Shown: positions 13,703 to 29,000, counted from the stretch's first letter. The stretch is 64,000 bases of DNA from Echinarachnius parma (GCA_037951105.1 JBAMJV010003299.1:62001-126000); one strand, 5' to 3'. A program made the numbers and translations. Notes: a model not told the origin generated them from the sequence alone.

Positions 13703-16700
13703 AGCAATTAAAATAAATGTTATGAATATGATACAGCTAAGTATTTCTTTTATAGCAGTATTAACATATCAAATTCAATACTCAGAGTTACAAAATAAAA
13801 AGTTATTTGATCTACATGTTTCCATGACAACCACCCAAAACAGCATAATATAAAAACTCTGTTTATTGTACACCGACATCACCGTACACCGTACTTTTTG
13901 AGTCAGAGAAAAGCGATCACGAATTTAAGAATACAACGACCTCTGCGAAGAGAAATGTATTACCCAAATTAAGTGAATGTTGGCATAGGAAGTTATGCTT
14001 CTCCGAGCAGTTCCCAGGAACCAGCGTTGCATTGCTAGTCAGCATGTAACAGACATTGTTCTGCAAAATGAAAAGAGTTTGTGAGAATACATCAAATTCA
14101 ATATTGTATACATGTTAGTTTATTCCAATGACCAGATAGAAACAAATTGGTACAATTAGTTATTGTGTCATGTTGGCATGCATGGGATATTTGTTTATTT
14201 GTGTATATTTCAAATAAAACCATACTTGTTATTCTGTTTTCTTTTCCAAGTGGAAGACACATTTTGGGTAGCATCTTGTGTGTCTTCAACTTCAACTTCA
14301 ACAAAAAATTAAAACTGTTGTGTACATTCCAAAGAACATTACAATTGTATTAATAAACAGAAATCATGTCAAGCTTACAATTAGTAACTGATTTCCACAT
14401 AAAACGATTATGTAACTTTGATGAAACCCTGTAACAAGGAAGTAACTTGTCGAATAGCATGGACTGCTCAACATACATTCATCAGCCTGTTCCTAACATG
14501 CAGTTTGAATTGGAGATTGGTATGTATATACAGTAGTAGTCATATTGGGAAACTTATGTGGCTCACCATGGTTTGTAAGAGTTTCTGTAAATTAAAAGTA
14601 TACAACAAACATACTGTTACATCTGGTTTTGGGGAGTGCTTTGGTCGTATGTGGAAGTACATTTTATAGTAAGGATTATATTTATACCAAAAAATCCCCT
14701 CGACTTGCTTGGATCTCGATGGTTCACTGTTAATAGTTTTGCACTTACGGTCGCTGATGATGAGTTGCGTGCCCAAAAGGGGTACCGATCTAAGGGGAAA
14801 CTGATGTCACCGAGCTCGTAGAGCAGGGCATCAATGTCAGCTTGGGATTCAAAGTCGGCTATGGTGATACCAAACCCTGCATGGTTGCAAACTCCTCCAG
14901 CTTCCGGTCCCGTTATGTCAGCATCATGAGTGTCGTTCCCGGATGGAAAGTAACAGTAGTCGCCAGCACGGATCATGATAGGATTGCGGCATTCTGTTTG
15001 AAGAACATGGTATCATTTTGAAGAATGTTAATTTTTAAAAAGATTTTAAGGAAATAAGCAAAGAAAATGGAAACTAAGTGGAAATCCAAAAGAAGACCTC
15101 ATACTGGATGAGTTTTCAGCGGTACGAATCACAACATGATCAATACGTTGTGTATAAATAAATATTACGCCTAAAACGTTGACATACATTGCTGCTGGTT
15201 ATAATATTGTTGTAAATACAATAAGGTTGGTTTTAATCAGATAATTGATCATATTACTTTGCCAAACGTCTACAAGCAGAATGCCACACATGTATCAAAC
15301 CAAACGATCAAAAGGCCGGGTAGTTTTTCGAAAAATGTATAAACTATAGTATTGCCTAGCGGTATCATTATTGATCGCATACATCAGCAAACAATAATCA
15401 GAACTGGCCAAGGTGGAATGTATAATTTTGGTAAGAAAATATTTATCTGAATTAGCCTCTTCAGTGATTGTATTTTCCACAACACCTCCACATAGTAGCA
15501 TAATAGCCTACTCGAGTACGTATATAACCTTGACCTATGCCTGTGTGAATTGTTGCACTTGACTCACAGACATTTGTGTAGATAGGCAGACAAAACATAA
15601 AGAGAAGTGTATATTTACCGAGGTTAAGTTTCAGTTGACACATGAAGTAATGCGTCTGGTTGCATGGTTCCGAGACCAGAGATCCATTTTCAGTCAGCAC
15701 GTGGCATTCGCCACTGACCTGTAACGAAGAAAAAATAGCATTATAACTAACATGAACTTTAATACGCTACTCCCTTGTATTCGCGAAGCAATTTTAAATC
15801 GTTTTGATATCAGCTAGGGCAAAAAGGCTTTCCAGAAAGTTGAGATGGTGCGCAGGATAAACTGCGCGAATTTTAACTGTACTAACCCTAGACCAAGGAT
15901 AATAACTTATAATGCTACAGCTACATAATTTCGATTTTCACTGCATGAAGATTCGCTACCCGAGAATAAAAACGCAATAAGTGTTTAGATTTGTCTTCTT
16001 GAGCCCACTGAGCGCTTGGAAGGAATACTCCCCAGGGAGTGGAGATGGTACACACAATGTGTGCTGGTTTGCATTGTATCCTATGACCGGGGTAATACTA
16101 AAATTGTAAAGCGCTTAGAGATGATTATCAATCGTGATAGGCGCTATATAAATAGTGGATATTATTAATATTTGTTGATTTGGGGTTGTCTCGCACAGTA
16201 GAAATATTAAACAAAATTATGACATATTTATTTCATTGAAGATTAAAAGAGGAACGTATTGGCGAAATTAATTACTTAAAGGGGCCCTGCAACCCAAATG
16301 CATGTTGACCTCTGTTCTTCTGTATTAGTGTACACATTCGATATTTGTAAACGGTTTGACCCAAATATGTTTTGTATATTTTTAAACATTTTATCATTTA
16401 TTTGTCTTCATGTTGCTAAGCCCCACCTCCTAAAAAACCCTCCAGAGCAAATTCTATTGTTGACCTGCAGTGACATCATTTGTCAATCACTGGTCAGCTA
16501 CCATGAGATTAACAAAAGATGAAAGTACAAAAAGAACATCCACACAAAAGCATGCCCTGCATACCTCCATGCAATAGCTTAGACAGTGCTTTTCTTCTGA
16601 CATAGCAACAGCTATTGTAATTGAAGTTGTGTGTGTTGGTATTCTATTCAACCGTGTGATGCTATTGTGATTAGGCTAATCACAATAGCATGGTAGCTGA

Positions 16701-19700
16701 CCAGTGATTGACAAATGATGTCACTGCAGGTCAACAATAGAATTTGCTCTGGAGGGTTTTTTAGGAGGTGGGGCTTAGCAACATGAAGACAAATAAATGA
16801 TAAAATGTTTAAAAATATACAAAACATATTTGGGTCAAACCGTTTACAAATATTGAATGTGTACACTAATACAGATGAACAGAGTTCAACATGCATTTGG
16901 GTTGCAGGGCCCCTTTAAGTAGTTAAAATAATGATTTCAGATAACCAGTTCATACTAATTTATTTTTCATTTTTTTAACATTAATCATCAACCAGTAATG
17001 GCACGATCCTCAAAAATCCAATACGTCACTGAAGTAGTACTTCTCGTAAAACTCACTGTTAAACCAAACATATTAATTCATTGTTTCCTTCATATTTGCT
17101 CGCTACAGAAATAAATAAGAACAAATAATATCAACGATGAAATACCCCCCAAATTGGTGGTATATTTTAATGAAATATTTACAATTACGACAAAATTGGT
17201 ACCTCCGCACGTGCGCCTATATACCCCCGTTTATGGAGCACACGCTCTACATAAACAGACACAACGTGAGAGAAGGTAATTTACGTCGTTTATACCCCCG
17301 TCACATATAGCGCCGACCTCGCGCCGCTCCTAATCCCCATTCATAAAATTGCTACGCTCCTAATCCCCATTCATAAATTTGGCAGTGGGAGGCGAAGCAT
17401 TGTCCGAACGATGATTAAATGACGAATGAATGGGAGGATTATCGCACATATGTGAAAGGATAGCCTCTCATGCATGGACATACAATGGCTCCCTAAACAA
17501 AAGAGTAGAACGCCAAAGACTCACGACCGCTTTCGACATGTCCAAAGCTTAAAAATTGGTCGTGGGTCGGTCGTGGGTCTTTTGCCGACCTACTGTTTTG
17601 TTCAGGGAGCCATTGTATGTCCATGCATGAGAGGCTATCCTTTCACCTATGTGCGATAATCCTCCCATTCATTCGTCATTTAATCATCGTTCGGACAATG
17701 CTTCGCCTCCCACTGCCAAATTTATGAATGGGGATTAGGAGCGTAGCAATTTTATGAATGGGGATTAGGAGCGGCGCGAGGTCGGCGCTATATGTGACGG
17801 GGGTATAAGTTCGCAATTCTTGGGTGATCAATTGACCGAACAAAATCGATTCCTTATGGCTTGGTCACACGATGCTTGCGACGACCTGCAACAGCCTGCA
17901 ACAAGACAATAGAACTTATGAAGGGCCGATCATGTTCGAAATAACTAGACGTTACATCAGAATGCAAATATCGCAATAAATTCGGTATTATTCCAAATTA
18001 TAGCCATAAATAGGATGTATGTATTACATTTAGGCTAAAGTAAACCTAACATGTTATTTACCGTGCTTAATAAGCATCATAAGCCTGGTTTTGGGTTGTC
18101 GATCGAACAATAGCACGACTGGTCACGAGGAACGCATGCGCCGTGTGTTCTCTTGCGACGGCAGGTTCCCGTCGCAAGTCTTGTCGCAAGGTTTTTGAAC
18201 ATCAAAAAGTCGGTTCAAAATCCGTTGCGATCAAAACAATAGAAGAGAGAGAGAAAGAGCAAGGTGATTGCGGTGATTGCGGTTATTGCGGTGGCTTCAT
18301 CTCACCCTATTGACCTATTGAAATTGCATCCATGGCAAATATTCATGGTTTGGTAGACAATACTTAATCCTGAATACTTCAGGCAAGTCTCGTCGCATGC
18401 GGTGACCTATTGAAATCGTATCCATGGCAACGATGCATGGTTTGAAGATTTATCCTGAATACTCCTGGCAAGCCTCTAGATATTTCTGCATTTCATCAAA
18501 AGTTATTTATTCTCATTACATACCCTTACCAATAATGAAAGGGAGGTGTTCAACCGACAGATTTGTATTATCATTATTGGGATTGGCATCCACATGACAA
18601 CGATCGAATGGGAGGGGGGGGGGGGGGGGTCTCGGCTCTTGCGCTCTTGGGGCCCACGATTCTCTTTCATGTCCCACAGTTATTATTTTTGTTGTTTTTC
18701 TACCTTGTTTACCGCGGTAATTTATATTTGGCCTATTGGAGGTCTTTGTATGAGCTAATTAAGAGCCAAAAGCTTGCACCACGTCCTATGTTTATATTTT
18801 GCAACATTTGTCTTTGCTATGGCTCCATACTCAGGCTAATTTCATATAAGCTTGGTGCACCAATAGGGTACCCACCGCTAGCATGCTCCTCAGGGAGTAG
18901 AGGATGTGTACAATGCGGGTCTGACGCTTAGAGGCTATTATAGGCGCTATATAATACGAACTACTATTATTATTAATTATTATTAAATAATATTATTATT
19001 ATAACTAGAAGGCCGACAAAGTCAGCATACCCACGCCTCCCATTAGCCCTGTTCTACCCCTTCGTCGGCCTCAACCCTGTTTTGCTTACCGATGCATCCT
19101 AAAAACATAGTTTATGTGCACGCTGGAAAACCTATGGGCGCTGCCATGTACGGTACGCGACCGGCCTTTCCCGTAACATTTTTCTTGATTTTTCTGTCGA
19201 GTTGTCTTATTGGCTTACTGAGACATCTCTCTGATTCTTTATCCAATCAGAATAGTTATAAGATGTTTTAACAAAAACGGCTACGATCAGCTGATCGTCA
19301 GCTTTCAAATGATATACAAATCAATGGACAAATTTTTTTTGTTCAAGACTTTAGTAGGCCGCGAAGATTGGGTGAAAATGCAAGTAAAAAGAGCCAAATT
19401 TCAAGGTTATTTTCAAATTTAAATATTCAAATTTCTAGAGTTTTTACATAAATAAGGTTTTCATGGAAGTAATGTTCTTTGTTTATATTTTCATCATCAT
19501 ATTGACAGTTGCAACTCTTAAATGTCAGTTTTTAAGCTACAACTTTCTGAAGTTAGGAGAAAAATATCAAATTTTCGAAAAATTCGGACAGCCGCATTTT
19601 TATTGCACTTTATATCGACCGTGGAAGGAAATACGGACATACACGATGTGTTTTAGGAAAATTAGATATGTATTTATAAATAATTCACAAACAACTTGTC

Positions 19701-22700
19701 GTTATTTTGTTTTATTTTCTAGATATAAAATTAACAATTCACTCTAAAAGCAGCTGAAGCAACATTCGTGCGCGACTCCATTGGGAGTTTAGCCATGTCT
19801 ATCGGCGTGGCTATCCTTCGCCATTACATGTTACGCAAATTCCAGCATGAATCTAAACCAATGAGTGCGCGGAACTCACTCACGCCGTCACAGAGTTATG
19901 AGCAACAAACTCGGTAATTTATTTATTATCTGATTATGAAATTACATTTAAACTAGTGAAATCGATGTCAGATTTACTATTTAATCCAGGTAAGATGTTT
20001 TATCTTCGACGGTAAATCAATGACGAGGGGCAAAGCACGTGAAATTATTCAGACCGCCGTAAGCAGCTGGATAGCGATGCCGACGCGCTCGGGTATGGTC
20101 TTACGCGCAGAACCGTATGATTTGTTGTTCATGAGATTTACGGCTAACAATTTTTCTGAGGAATTTAGCTAAAAACTGACCATTTAAGAGTTGTAACACC
20201 CATCAATGAAATCAAGAACAGGTCCCAAATATTACATTTATGACACTCGCTTTGTCGGGAAAACTCTAGGTTTTTCAATATTTCGTCTTAAAAATAGGCT
20301 TTTAATTCATCCGTGAAAGCCTTTTTGTCATATTTAACCCCTTTTTAAATGTCTTATATAAATGTGAATATTCAGTTAAATTGAATACAAACATATCGAT
20401 AAGAAAGAGTAGGATAAGAAGTTTGTTGTAAAATGATCCATATTTCTTCCACAATGCTGAATTTCTAAATAAAAGAGAAATTATGAAAGCTAGATTGAGT
20501 TCCGAGTTCAAATTGACGCAACGTTAAGCGGTACGATTGCTCGCAGAGTTTACACTAGATCATTGCACGCGCAACGCCGGAAATGCGCGACGCTGATTGG
20601 TGCCAGCAAACACTGTTGTGTCATTGGGGTATCATGGCAGCGAGCATAGAACTTCCATACGTTGTGTACAACGTGCACATACGTGCTATAACGTGCAGAT
20701 ATTATTTAGGCACACACGTGCATTAAAAACATACTCAAACTTCAAGGTTCCACAGAATTTGCAGGGGTCAACCAATCATCACCAAAATCTAATCGATTCT
20801 TCCATGTCACTATCCAAACATTCCCTGAAAATTTGGTGCAAATCCGTTCACCCGTTCTCTAGTTATCTTGTACACAAACAAACAAACAAACAAACAAACA
20901 TACGGAACCCTTTACATAACCCCCTGCCGATTTCATCGGCGTGGGTAATTAACAATATTACTATTATAATTATTATTAGTAGTAGTAGTAGAAGTAGTAG
21001 TAGTAGTAGTGGTAGTAGTAATAGTAGTAATTTGTGCATCAAGACCATATCAATACTAGAAGGCCGACAAAGTCAGCATACCCACGCCTCCCATTAGCCC
21101 TGTTCTACCCCTTCGTCGGCCTCAACCCTGTTTTGCTTACCGCAGGCTAACCAGCGCGTTTTAGGCACGATTTGGTGAAAATGCCTAGGCCAGGGTGTAG
21201 GCCGCTTGCTTGCGGCGCGGCAGCCCCATGGCGAGGCAGTGTACAAAATTATTGACAATGAGACTGCACACTGTTTTACTTTTGTATAATCAATCCATTT
21301 TCCCCTATTTTCCTGATTCTAACCAGTCTAGATGTATTCAATATGTAAAAATGAACATCTGTTCATCTTCACATTAGTGTCGGGTCAATAATAATTATTA
21401 AATAAATAAATGTATTTTTCGGAAACTTACCAATTTCTTGGCGCTTCAAAGTTCAGATCAGCGTGTTGCAATTCAATTCCGTTCCGTATTAATTAACCCG
21501 GAATCGAAAGTACCGTACCATAACATATGGTACCGTGCGCGCGATTGGATTCAGCGAGGTTACCGTACCGCGCCTATAACGTGCAGATATTATTTAGGCA
21601 CACACGTGCATTAAATACATACTCAAACTTCAAGGTTCCACAGAATTTGCAGGGGTCAACCAATCATCACCAAAATCTAATCGATTCTTCCATGTCACTA
21701 TCCAAACATTCCCTGAAAATTTGGTGCAAATCCGTTCACCCGTTCTCTAGTTATCTTGTACACAAACAAACAAACAAAAAAAAAAAAAAAAAAAACAGAC
21801 AAACAAACAAACATACGGAACCCTTTACATAACCCCCTGCCGATTTCATCGGCGTGGGTAATGAACACGGTTGTATAGCTCAGTTTATTGATACATAAAA
21901 GCATACACATACAATACAAAACAAAGCAGTTCGTGAACTGAAACATAACTTTTTTACAATTAATTCCTTACATTATAATTAAGGAATTAATTACTTTACA
22001 ACAAACACATCTATAACTAGAAGGCCGACAAAGTCAGCATACCCACGCCTCCCATTAGCCCTGTTCTACCCCTTCGTCGGCCTCAACCCTGTTTTGCTTA
22101 CCGCAGGCTAACCAGCGCGTTTTAGGCACGATTTGGTGAAAATGCCTAGGCCAGGGTGTAGGCCGCTTGCTTGCGGCGCGGCAGCCCCATGGCGAGGCAG
22201 TGTACAAAATTATTGACAATAAAAACACCTGAATCATCCAAAAATGTAAGTTTCCAAAGTGCACCCTACTTCCGATTGCTCGAAAATTTGAGATTTCAAC
22301 AAAGTTCACTGCGAAAATGCGGCAAAAAATGACTTACGGAGGTTGAAATTGGTCGAGTTTCTCGATTCAAAACACGAACCGGATCTATAATCATCGCAAG
22401 CATCTCTTGTGTATACTTCACATGCATATTACGTGGTTCAATCAGCTGTTTGACCGCATTACATTTGGAAAAATAGTATATCCCTCCACCCTTGCAATAG
22501 CGAAGTTGCATTGCCCACAGCCAAACATCGCGCAAACTACGTGTACAAAAATATGGCCCATGCGCGCACGCCATGTAACGCCGAATGACGATGCCTAATT
22601 AAATACATACTCAAACTTCAAGGTTCCACAGAATTTGCAGGGGTCAACCAATCATCACCAAAATCTAATCGATTCTTCCATGTCACTATCCAAACATTCC

Positions 22701-23013
22701 CTGAAAATTTGGTGCAAATCCGTTCACCCGTTCTCTAGTTATCTTGTACACAAACAAAAAAAAAAAAAAACAAACAAACAAACAAACAAACAAACAAACA
22801 AACATACGGAACCCTTTACATAACCCCCTGCCGATTTCATCGGCGTGGGTAATAACAGCTGAGAGATATTAACGCTCATCCTAGCCCAGTGGCGTACCCA
22901 GGATTTTTTTAAGGGGGGGGTTATTTTGTCAAAAATTCCAAGCCAAGACCAAGTACCCTCAAAATTGTCGAGACCGAGACCAAGTACCTTCAAAGTTGAA
23001 AACCTCTCTCAGT

Positions 23014-23046
<33 letters not shown>

Positions 23047-26000
23047 GTCCATTGAAAATTTTCAAAGCCAATACCAAGTACTTAAAAAAAATTCGAGACC
23101 GAGACCAAGTACCTTCAAAGTTGAAAACCTCTCTCAGTGGGGGGGGGGGGGGGGGGGGGGGGAAAGGGGGGGGGGGTTTCGTTGAAAATTTTCGAAGCCG
23201 AGACCAAGTACTTTAAACAAAATTGGGTCCGAGACCGGAGATCTTTGAAAAATTTTGGGCCCGAGACCGGGGTTTAGTCGGTCGAGCCCAGGTTTTAGTT
23301 GGTCGAGACCAGGTTTTAGCCGGTCGAGACCGCTTGAAAGTAGTCTCGAGACCGGCTAAAATTTGAAAAGGGGGGGGGGGGTTTAAACCCCCCCCAAAAC
23401 AGTTATTTTTGGTCAAAGGGGGGGGGGGGGGGTTTGAACCCCCCAAACCCCCCCCCCCCTGGGTACGCCTATGTCCTAGCCTATCTAATAGGCATCGTGC
23501 TGTCTGGCAGGTTCTACCGGCAGTGTACTAACCGCGATATGCCTAGTTTGAACGTGCAGCGCGAAGCCTATCACCAGTGATGAACGTGAAAAGTTTTTAT
23601 TTTCTTTATTTGAGTTGATTTACATTGATTCTTCGTAGCATTTCTACGAACCCCCCGCAAAGCTATTTCATGAATATTTATGTGACATGGACCAAAATAG
23701 GCCAATGAGCGATGATGCTGTAACGTCATACGAACTCTGCAGTGCATGCAGTGGTACGGTCAGAGAACTCGTGCAGTTACACACAGTCACACACAATCTC
23801 ACACAGCACAGTGCGCCATGCGCTATGCGACGTCTCTCTCTCTTCCTCTCTCTCTCTCTCTCTCACACAATTTATCTCTGACTACGGGAACTGGTTGGTC
23901 TGAGTGCAAAGTTTATTGCGATTTCAGAATCATGAAGGGAATGGGTTAAAGTTTAGGCCATAACTTGCGGTCGGTACAAGCGACTCTGTTACTTCACGTC
24001 ATACATACAATAAACATATATGAATAATGATGAGTAAATGACTGATGATAGGCGGATGCGCTCCGCGCATCGGGTTCGAGATCACCGGTTTTTCGTCTCC
24101 ATAACGCGATTAGTACTTGCCAGAAAGCTCAGACGCATATCGGATAGGCTACGCTCATCCTTGAATTGCGGAACATTTTGTGAGTGTTTATATTGTACAT
24201 CTGCAGTGAGTTTGTACAGGGCGGTGATGTATTACAGACTTTGGTAAAATCCGCCTTTCATATGTGCACGTGACCAATCGCAAGCTGTTGCAGGTCGTCG
24301 CAAGTATCGTGTGACCACTCCATTACCTAAAACAAGACCAGTTTGTATCGGCCAAGAAATCAAATTGTGTGTATGTATACACTCTTGTCCGAGCTTTGGC
24401 GTATTCACGATCGATACGGTACGGCAGGTCACAATGTGTAATTGTGCGCGAACAACGGAGTACAAAGGCCATGCGTGTACGTAAAGCGAGCACACACACA
24501 TAGTTCTGCTGCAATAACGTCACAACATTCGAGCAGAATGTGTTCATAATGGAGCAGTCAGGCGGGACATGCGACGACCTGCAACAGCTTGCGATTGGTC
24601 ACGTGCGCGTATGAAAGGCGGAAAATGTCAAAGTCTGTAATACATTACCGCGTTGTACAAACTCAATGCAGCTATACAATGAACACTCACAAAATGTTTC
24701 GCAATTCAAGGATGAGCGTTAATATCTCTGCTCTTATATTGATATGTTGTATATGATGCACAAATTATGAAAAAATACTACTACTTCTACTACTACTACT
24801 ACTAATAAATTATAATTATTAATATGATCGACAACAGTACGTGGAATTAGACAATATTAAATCTGAGTTTATGACTGTTAGATGTGGAGTGCCTCAGGGC
24901 TCAATACTTGGTCCCTTATTATTTATTGTTTATATTAATGATATGTGCAATATTTCAGATGTTTTAAATTGTATTCTTTTTGCAGATGATACCAGTGTTT
25001 TTATGTCACATAAGGACGTGCAATATTTACAAAATTACTTTAATGATGAAATTGATAAACTTATAGATTGGTTATCAAATAACAAATTAGTCTTGAATTT
25101 GGATAAGACAAACTTATGGTTTTTACAAATATGCAGGTAGACAACAAAAATATTGTTGTTAAAATTAAAGACACTGAAATAAAACGAGTAAATAGCCTAA
25201 AGTTTTTGGGAATAATGATAGATGATAAACTTACATGGAATGAGCAAACTGGTGTTATCTGCAATACACTGTCAAAAAATATTGGAATTATGAATAATTT
25301 AAGATTTTTCCTAAAGAAGTTTTATTAATGTTGTACAATACACTGGTATCAACTTATTTGAATTATTGCATCATGATATGGGCGAATTCTAGTAACCAAA
25401 ATATGAATAGATTATTTAAATTACAGAAACGACCTATTCGAATTATTTCCCACAGTTCGTACTTGGCTCACACTGCACCTTTATTCTCTTGCCTCAATAT
25501 TTTAAATATTTATAAATTATATGAATTCCAGTGTGCAATATTTATGTATATGTGTCATAAGAATGTACTTCCCCCGTCTCTTTTGATGTATTTCGATGTA
25601 AATTCAACTGTGCATAATTATGAAACTCGCAGTGCTAAAAATTATCGTCTACCTCTTATAAGGACTACAGCTTTTCAAAAATCTATATTTTTTAATGGTC
25701 CAAAAATATGGAATGAAATACCAAATGATATAAAGTCTAGTTTATCTTTGAATGTTTTTAAGAAAAAGTATAAACAACTTTTACTTGGAAATTCAACTGT
25801 GCAATAATCATACTGTTTACAGGCATATGTGTATTGTTTGTGTGTGTGTGTGTGTGTTTTGTGAATTTGAGTATGACAGGGCAATTATCATGTAATTTTT
25901 TTTTTTTTAATGTTTTTACTGAGGTGATAGTTTTATGAAAGATGCAGCTTTTATATAAGGCTCTGCCTTTCTGCTGCATCTCTTTGCATTTTCATTGTTT

Positions 26001-29000
26001 TTTGTTTGTGTAGTATTCCTATTTATTGTTTGTATTTTATATGTATGTTTTTATGGAAATGCTGAATAAATTGAAATGAAAATGATAATATTAATTATAA
26101 TAGTAATAATGATAATAATAACAATAATATTTAATAATAATTAATAATAATAGTAGTTCTTATTTATATCGCGCCGAATAGCCTCTAAGCGTCAGACCCG
26201 CACAATTACCTTGTACACATCCTATACTCCCCGGGGAGCATACTAGCGGTGGGCAAACCTATTGGTGCACCAAGTTTATATGAAATTAACCTGAGTATGG
26301 AGCCATAACAAAGAAAAATGTTGTAAAATATAAACATAGGACGGGGGTCGGGGTGCAAGCTTTTGGCTATTTAGCTCATACAAAGACCCAAAATGGGCCA
26401 AATATAAATTACCGCGGTAAACAAGTTAGAAAAACAACAAAAATAACAACTGTGGGACATGAAGAAGAATCGTGGGCCCAAGAGCGCAAAAGCCGAGACC
26501 CCCCACCCCCTTCGCTGTCATGTGGATGCCGATCCAAATCATGACAATACAAACTTGTCGGTTGAATACTAGACCGGCAGGTCAGAGGTCTTTTGTGCAT
26601 CAAAAAGCGTACTGATTGTTGAACATATGAGTATTTAGAGGAGAATGTAACAAAACCAACAATATGAGTCTCCCGGGCTGTACCTGGTGGGAAACAAGTC
26701 CTTTGCGCCTCCAAAGTTTGACCCCTGGGGTTTGTCCGATGCTTCTATTTGTTTGCGAATTTACTGTGTTCAACATCGTTCGCTACGGGGAAAGCGAAAT
26801 AGCGGGGACACCTATTACAAAAGAATCGCTGATGCGGATCTGCAAATTTCGGAACATTTTACTTTGCCTGTTTTAAAAGACGAAATACACGTCGATGCAT
26901 TGGGGATTATATCCATAACCTTTTGCAACTTAACAAATAGGTCTTACAGATTATAGAATACATAATGATAGCACGTTTGCATATGCCAAAGGCCATATAA
27001 ATACCTTTGAATGAACCCCATCACCTAAACAACATCAGACATGGCTTCCACTTACAAATGAATTTCACACATTAAAACAACACCCGTGTATAAATATACA
27101 GGGATGAAAACTAAAGTAAATAGCTGAATGCAGAGGAACCAATATATGAGCGCATGGCATAGCGACGGAGGGGGGGGGGGGGGGGGGGGGGGTTGACAAA
27201 TGTGGTGACAATAGAGAAATGTATCAATAGAGCCTTTACTCTGTGCAGTCATGTTCAGAGTGCCAGATGGTTGTCATGGAAAATCTTTTGTTCTTTCATG
27301 AGAACAATTTTACAGCCATCGCATCAAGGAATTTCTAATCGATGTAACAAGTAACCATTCAGTCCTTTCAATTTGATGAATACACGTCTTTCTCACTCGA
27401 CCGTAGTATTGCACATGCGCAAAACGCAACTGTAAACTGGTGTATACAGTATTGACCTCTACATGCAGCTTGGATGCCAATACACACATATAATTGCCCT
27501 TTGTCTGACTTTGTGCAGCGATTTTGTTTTTCACTCTACGTACATGACGTAGGGAAATGTGGAAGCTCTGCTTTTTAATACATAACTTTTGCGAGTCGAC
27601 TTTCAATATTCAGAGGCATCTACAGGGTAATTTAACGGATGACATTTGTATCTAATATGTATTCTGTAATCTGTAAGACATATTTGTTAAGTTGCAAGAG
27701 GTTTTAGGTATAATCCCCAATTCATCCACGTGTATTTCGTCTTTTTAAACGGCCAACGTAAAATTTCACGAAGAAGGCCTGATACGGACCACTGATCCTT
27801 TTGTAATTGTCTCGCTTACCCCGCAGGTACCGATGTTAGACACGGTACTTCGCAACAAAACAGAAGCATCGCACAAACCCCAGGGGCCAAACTTTGGAGG
27901 CGCAAAGGACCCCTTTACCACCGGGTACAGCCCAGGAGACTCATATTTTTGGTTTTGTTACATTCTCCTCTAAATATTCATATGTTCAACAATCAGTACG
28001 CTTTTCGATGCACAAAAGACCTCTGAGCTGCCGGTCTATACCTCCCTTTCAATGATGAGGGTGTGTAATGAGAATAAATAACTTTTGATGAAAAGCAGAA
28101 ATATCTGGAGGCTTGCCTGGAGTATTCAGGATAAATTATTGTCTACCAAACCATGCATCGTTGCCATGGATACGATTTCAATAGGTCACCGCATGCGACG
28201 AGACTTGCCTGAAGTATTCAGGATTAAGTATTGTCTACCAAACCATGAATATTTGCCATGGATGCAATTTCAATAGGTCAATAGGGTGAGATGAAGCCAC
28301 CGCAATAACCGCAATCACCGCATGTTCTTTCTCTCTCTCTTCTATTGTTTTGATCGCAACGGATTTTGAACCGACTTTTTGATGTTCAAAAACCTTGCGA
28401 CGGGAACCTGCCGTCGCAAGAGAACACACGGCGCATGGGTTCCTCGTGACCAGTCGTGCTATTGTTCGATCGACAACCCAAAACCAGGCTTATGATGCTT
28501 ATTAAGCACGGTGAATAACATGTTAGGTTTACTTTAGCCTAAATGTAATACATACAACCTATTTATGGCTATAATTGGGAATAATACCGAATTAATTGCG
28601 ATATTTGCATTCTGATGTAACGTCTAGTTATTTTGAACATGATCGGCCCTTCATAAGTTCTATTGTCTTGTTGCAGGTCGTCGCAAGCATCGTGTGACTG
28701 CTCCATTAGCATATGTAATTACAAAAACAGGTAGCCTACTTTTGAATAACAAATGCAGACTTTATTGGAGGTTATACATTTGAAATGTTTGTATAGATCA
28801 AAACCTTTGATGGTATATTATAATCATTATTATTATTATTAATATTATTATCATGATCGTTATTGATATTATTATTTGCAATAATCATTCATGATAGTAT
28901 TATCATATGTATACATACATATGTATTACGTATAATGTGTAGTCATATACTCGTTCAAAGTAGCGTATTTTAAATAACCTCCCTTATTATATTTTATTGT

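Larger units (their letters stand above)
17857..24322. mobile_element. TIR transposon copy 1 (A end left, B end right), loaded with insertions
   Basis: TTA flanks both ends (17854-17856 and 24323-24325). The left end begins TGGCTTGGTCACACGATGC and the right end, inverted, TGGAGTGGTCACACGATAC; both continue CTTGCGACGACCTGCAACAGC. The left part (to about 18960) matches copy 2 inverted at 26150-28705, and the right part (24161-24322) matches 24550-24710. Without insertions the element would be about 1.6 kb and non-coding. The 3-bp TTA duplication suggests PIF/Harbinger, which is an inference. It carries three Helitron-like elements, a Mutator-like element and a hAT-like element inside. Confidence 0.75.
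24550..28705. mobile_element. TIR transposon copy 2 (inverted to copy 1), with LINE and other insertions
   Basis: The left end TGGAGCAGTCAGGCGGG is preceded by TAA, and the right end ...GTGTGACTGCTCCA is followed by TTA. The B part 24550-24735 and the A part 26150-26566 plus 28042-28705 match copy 1 in reverse. It holds a LINE fragment (24830-26090) within a TAT/TAA microsatellite and a 1.47-kb TIR element (26570-28038). Only 224 bp separate it from copy 1. Confidence 0.72.

Noticed and set aside
16298-16896. Two related 74-82 codon ORFs on opposite strands
   Set aside because: The same hairpin arm of a MITE read from each side.
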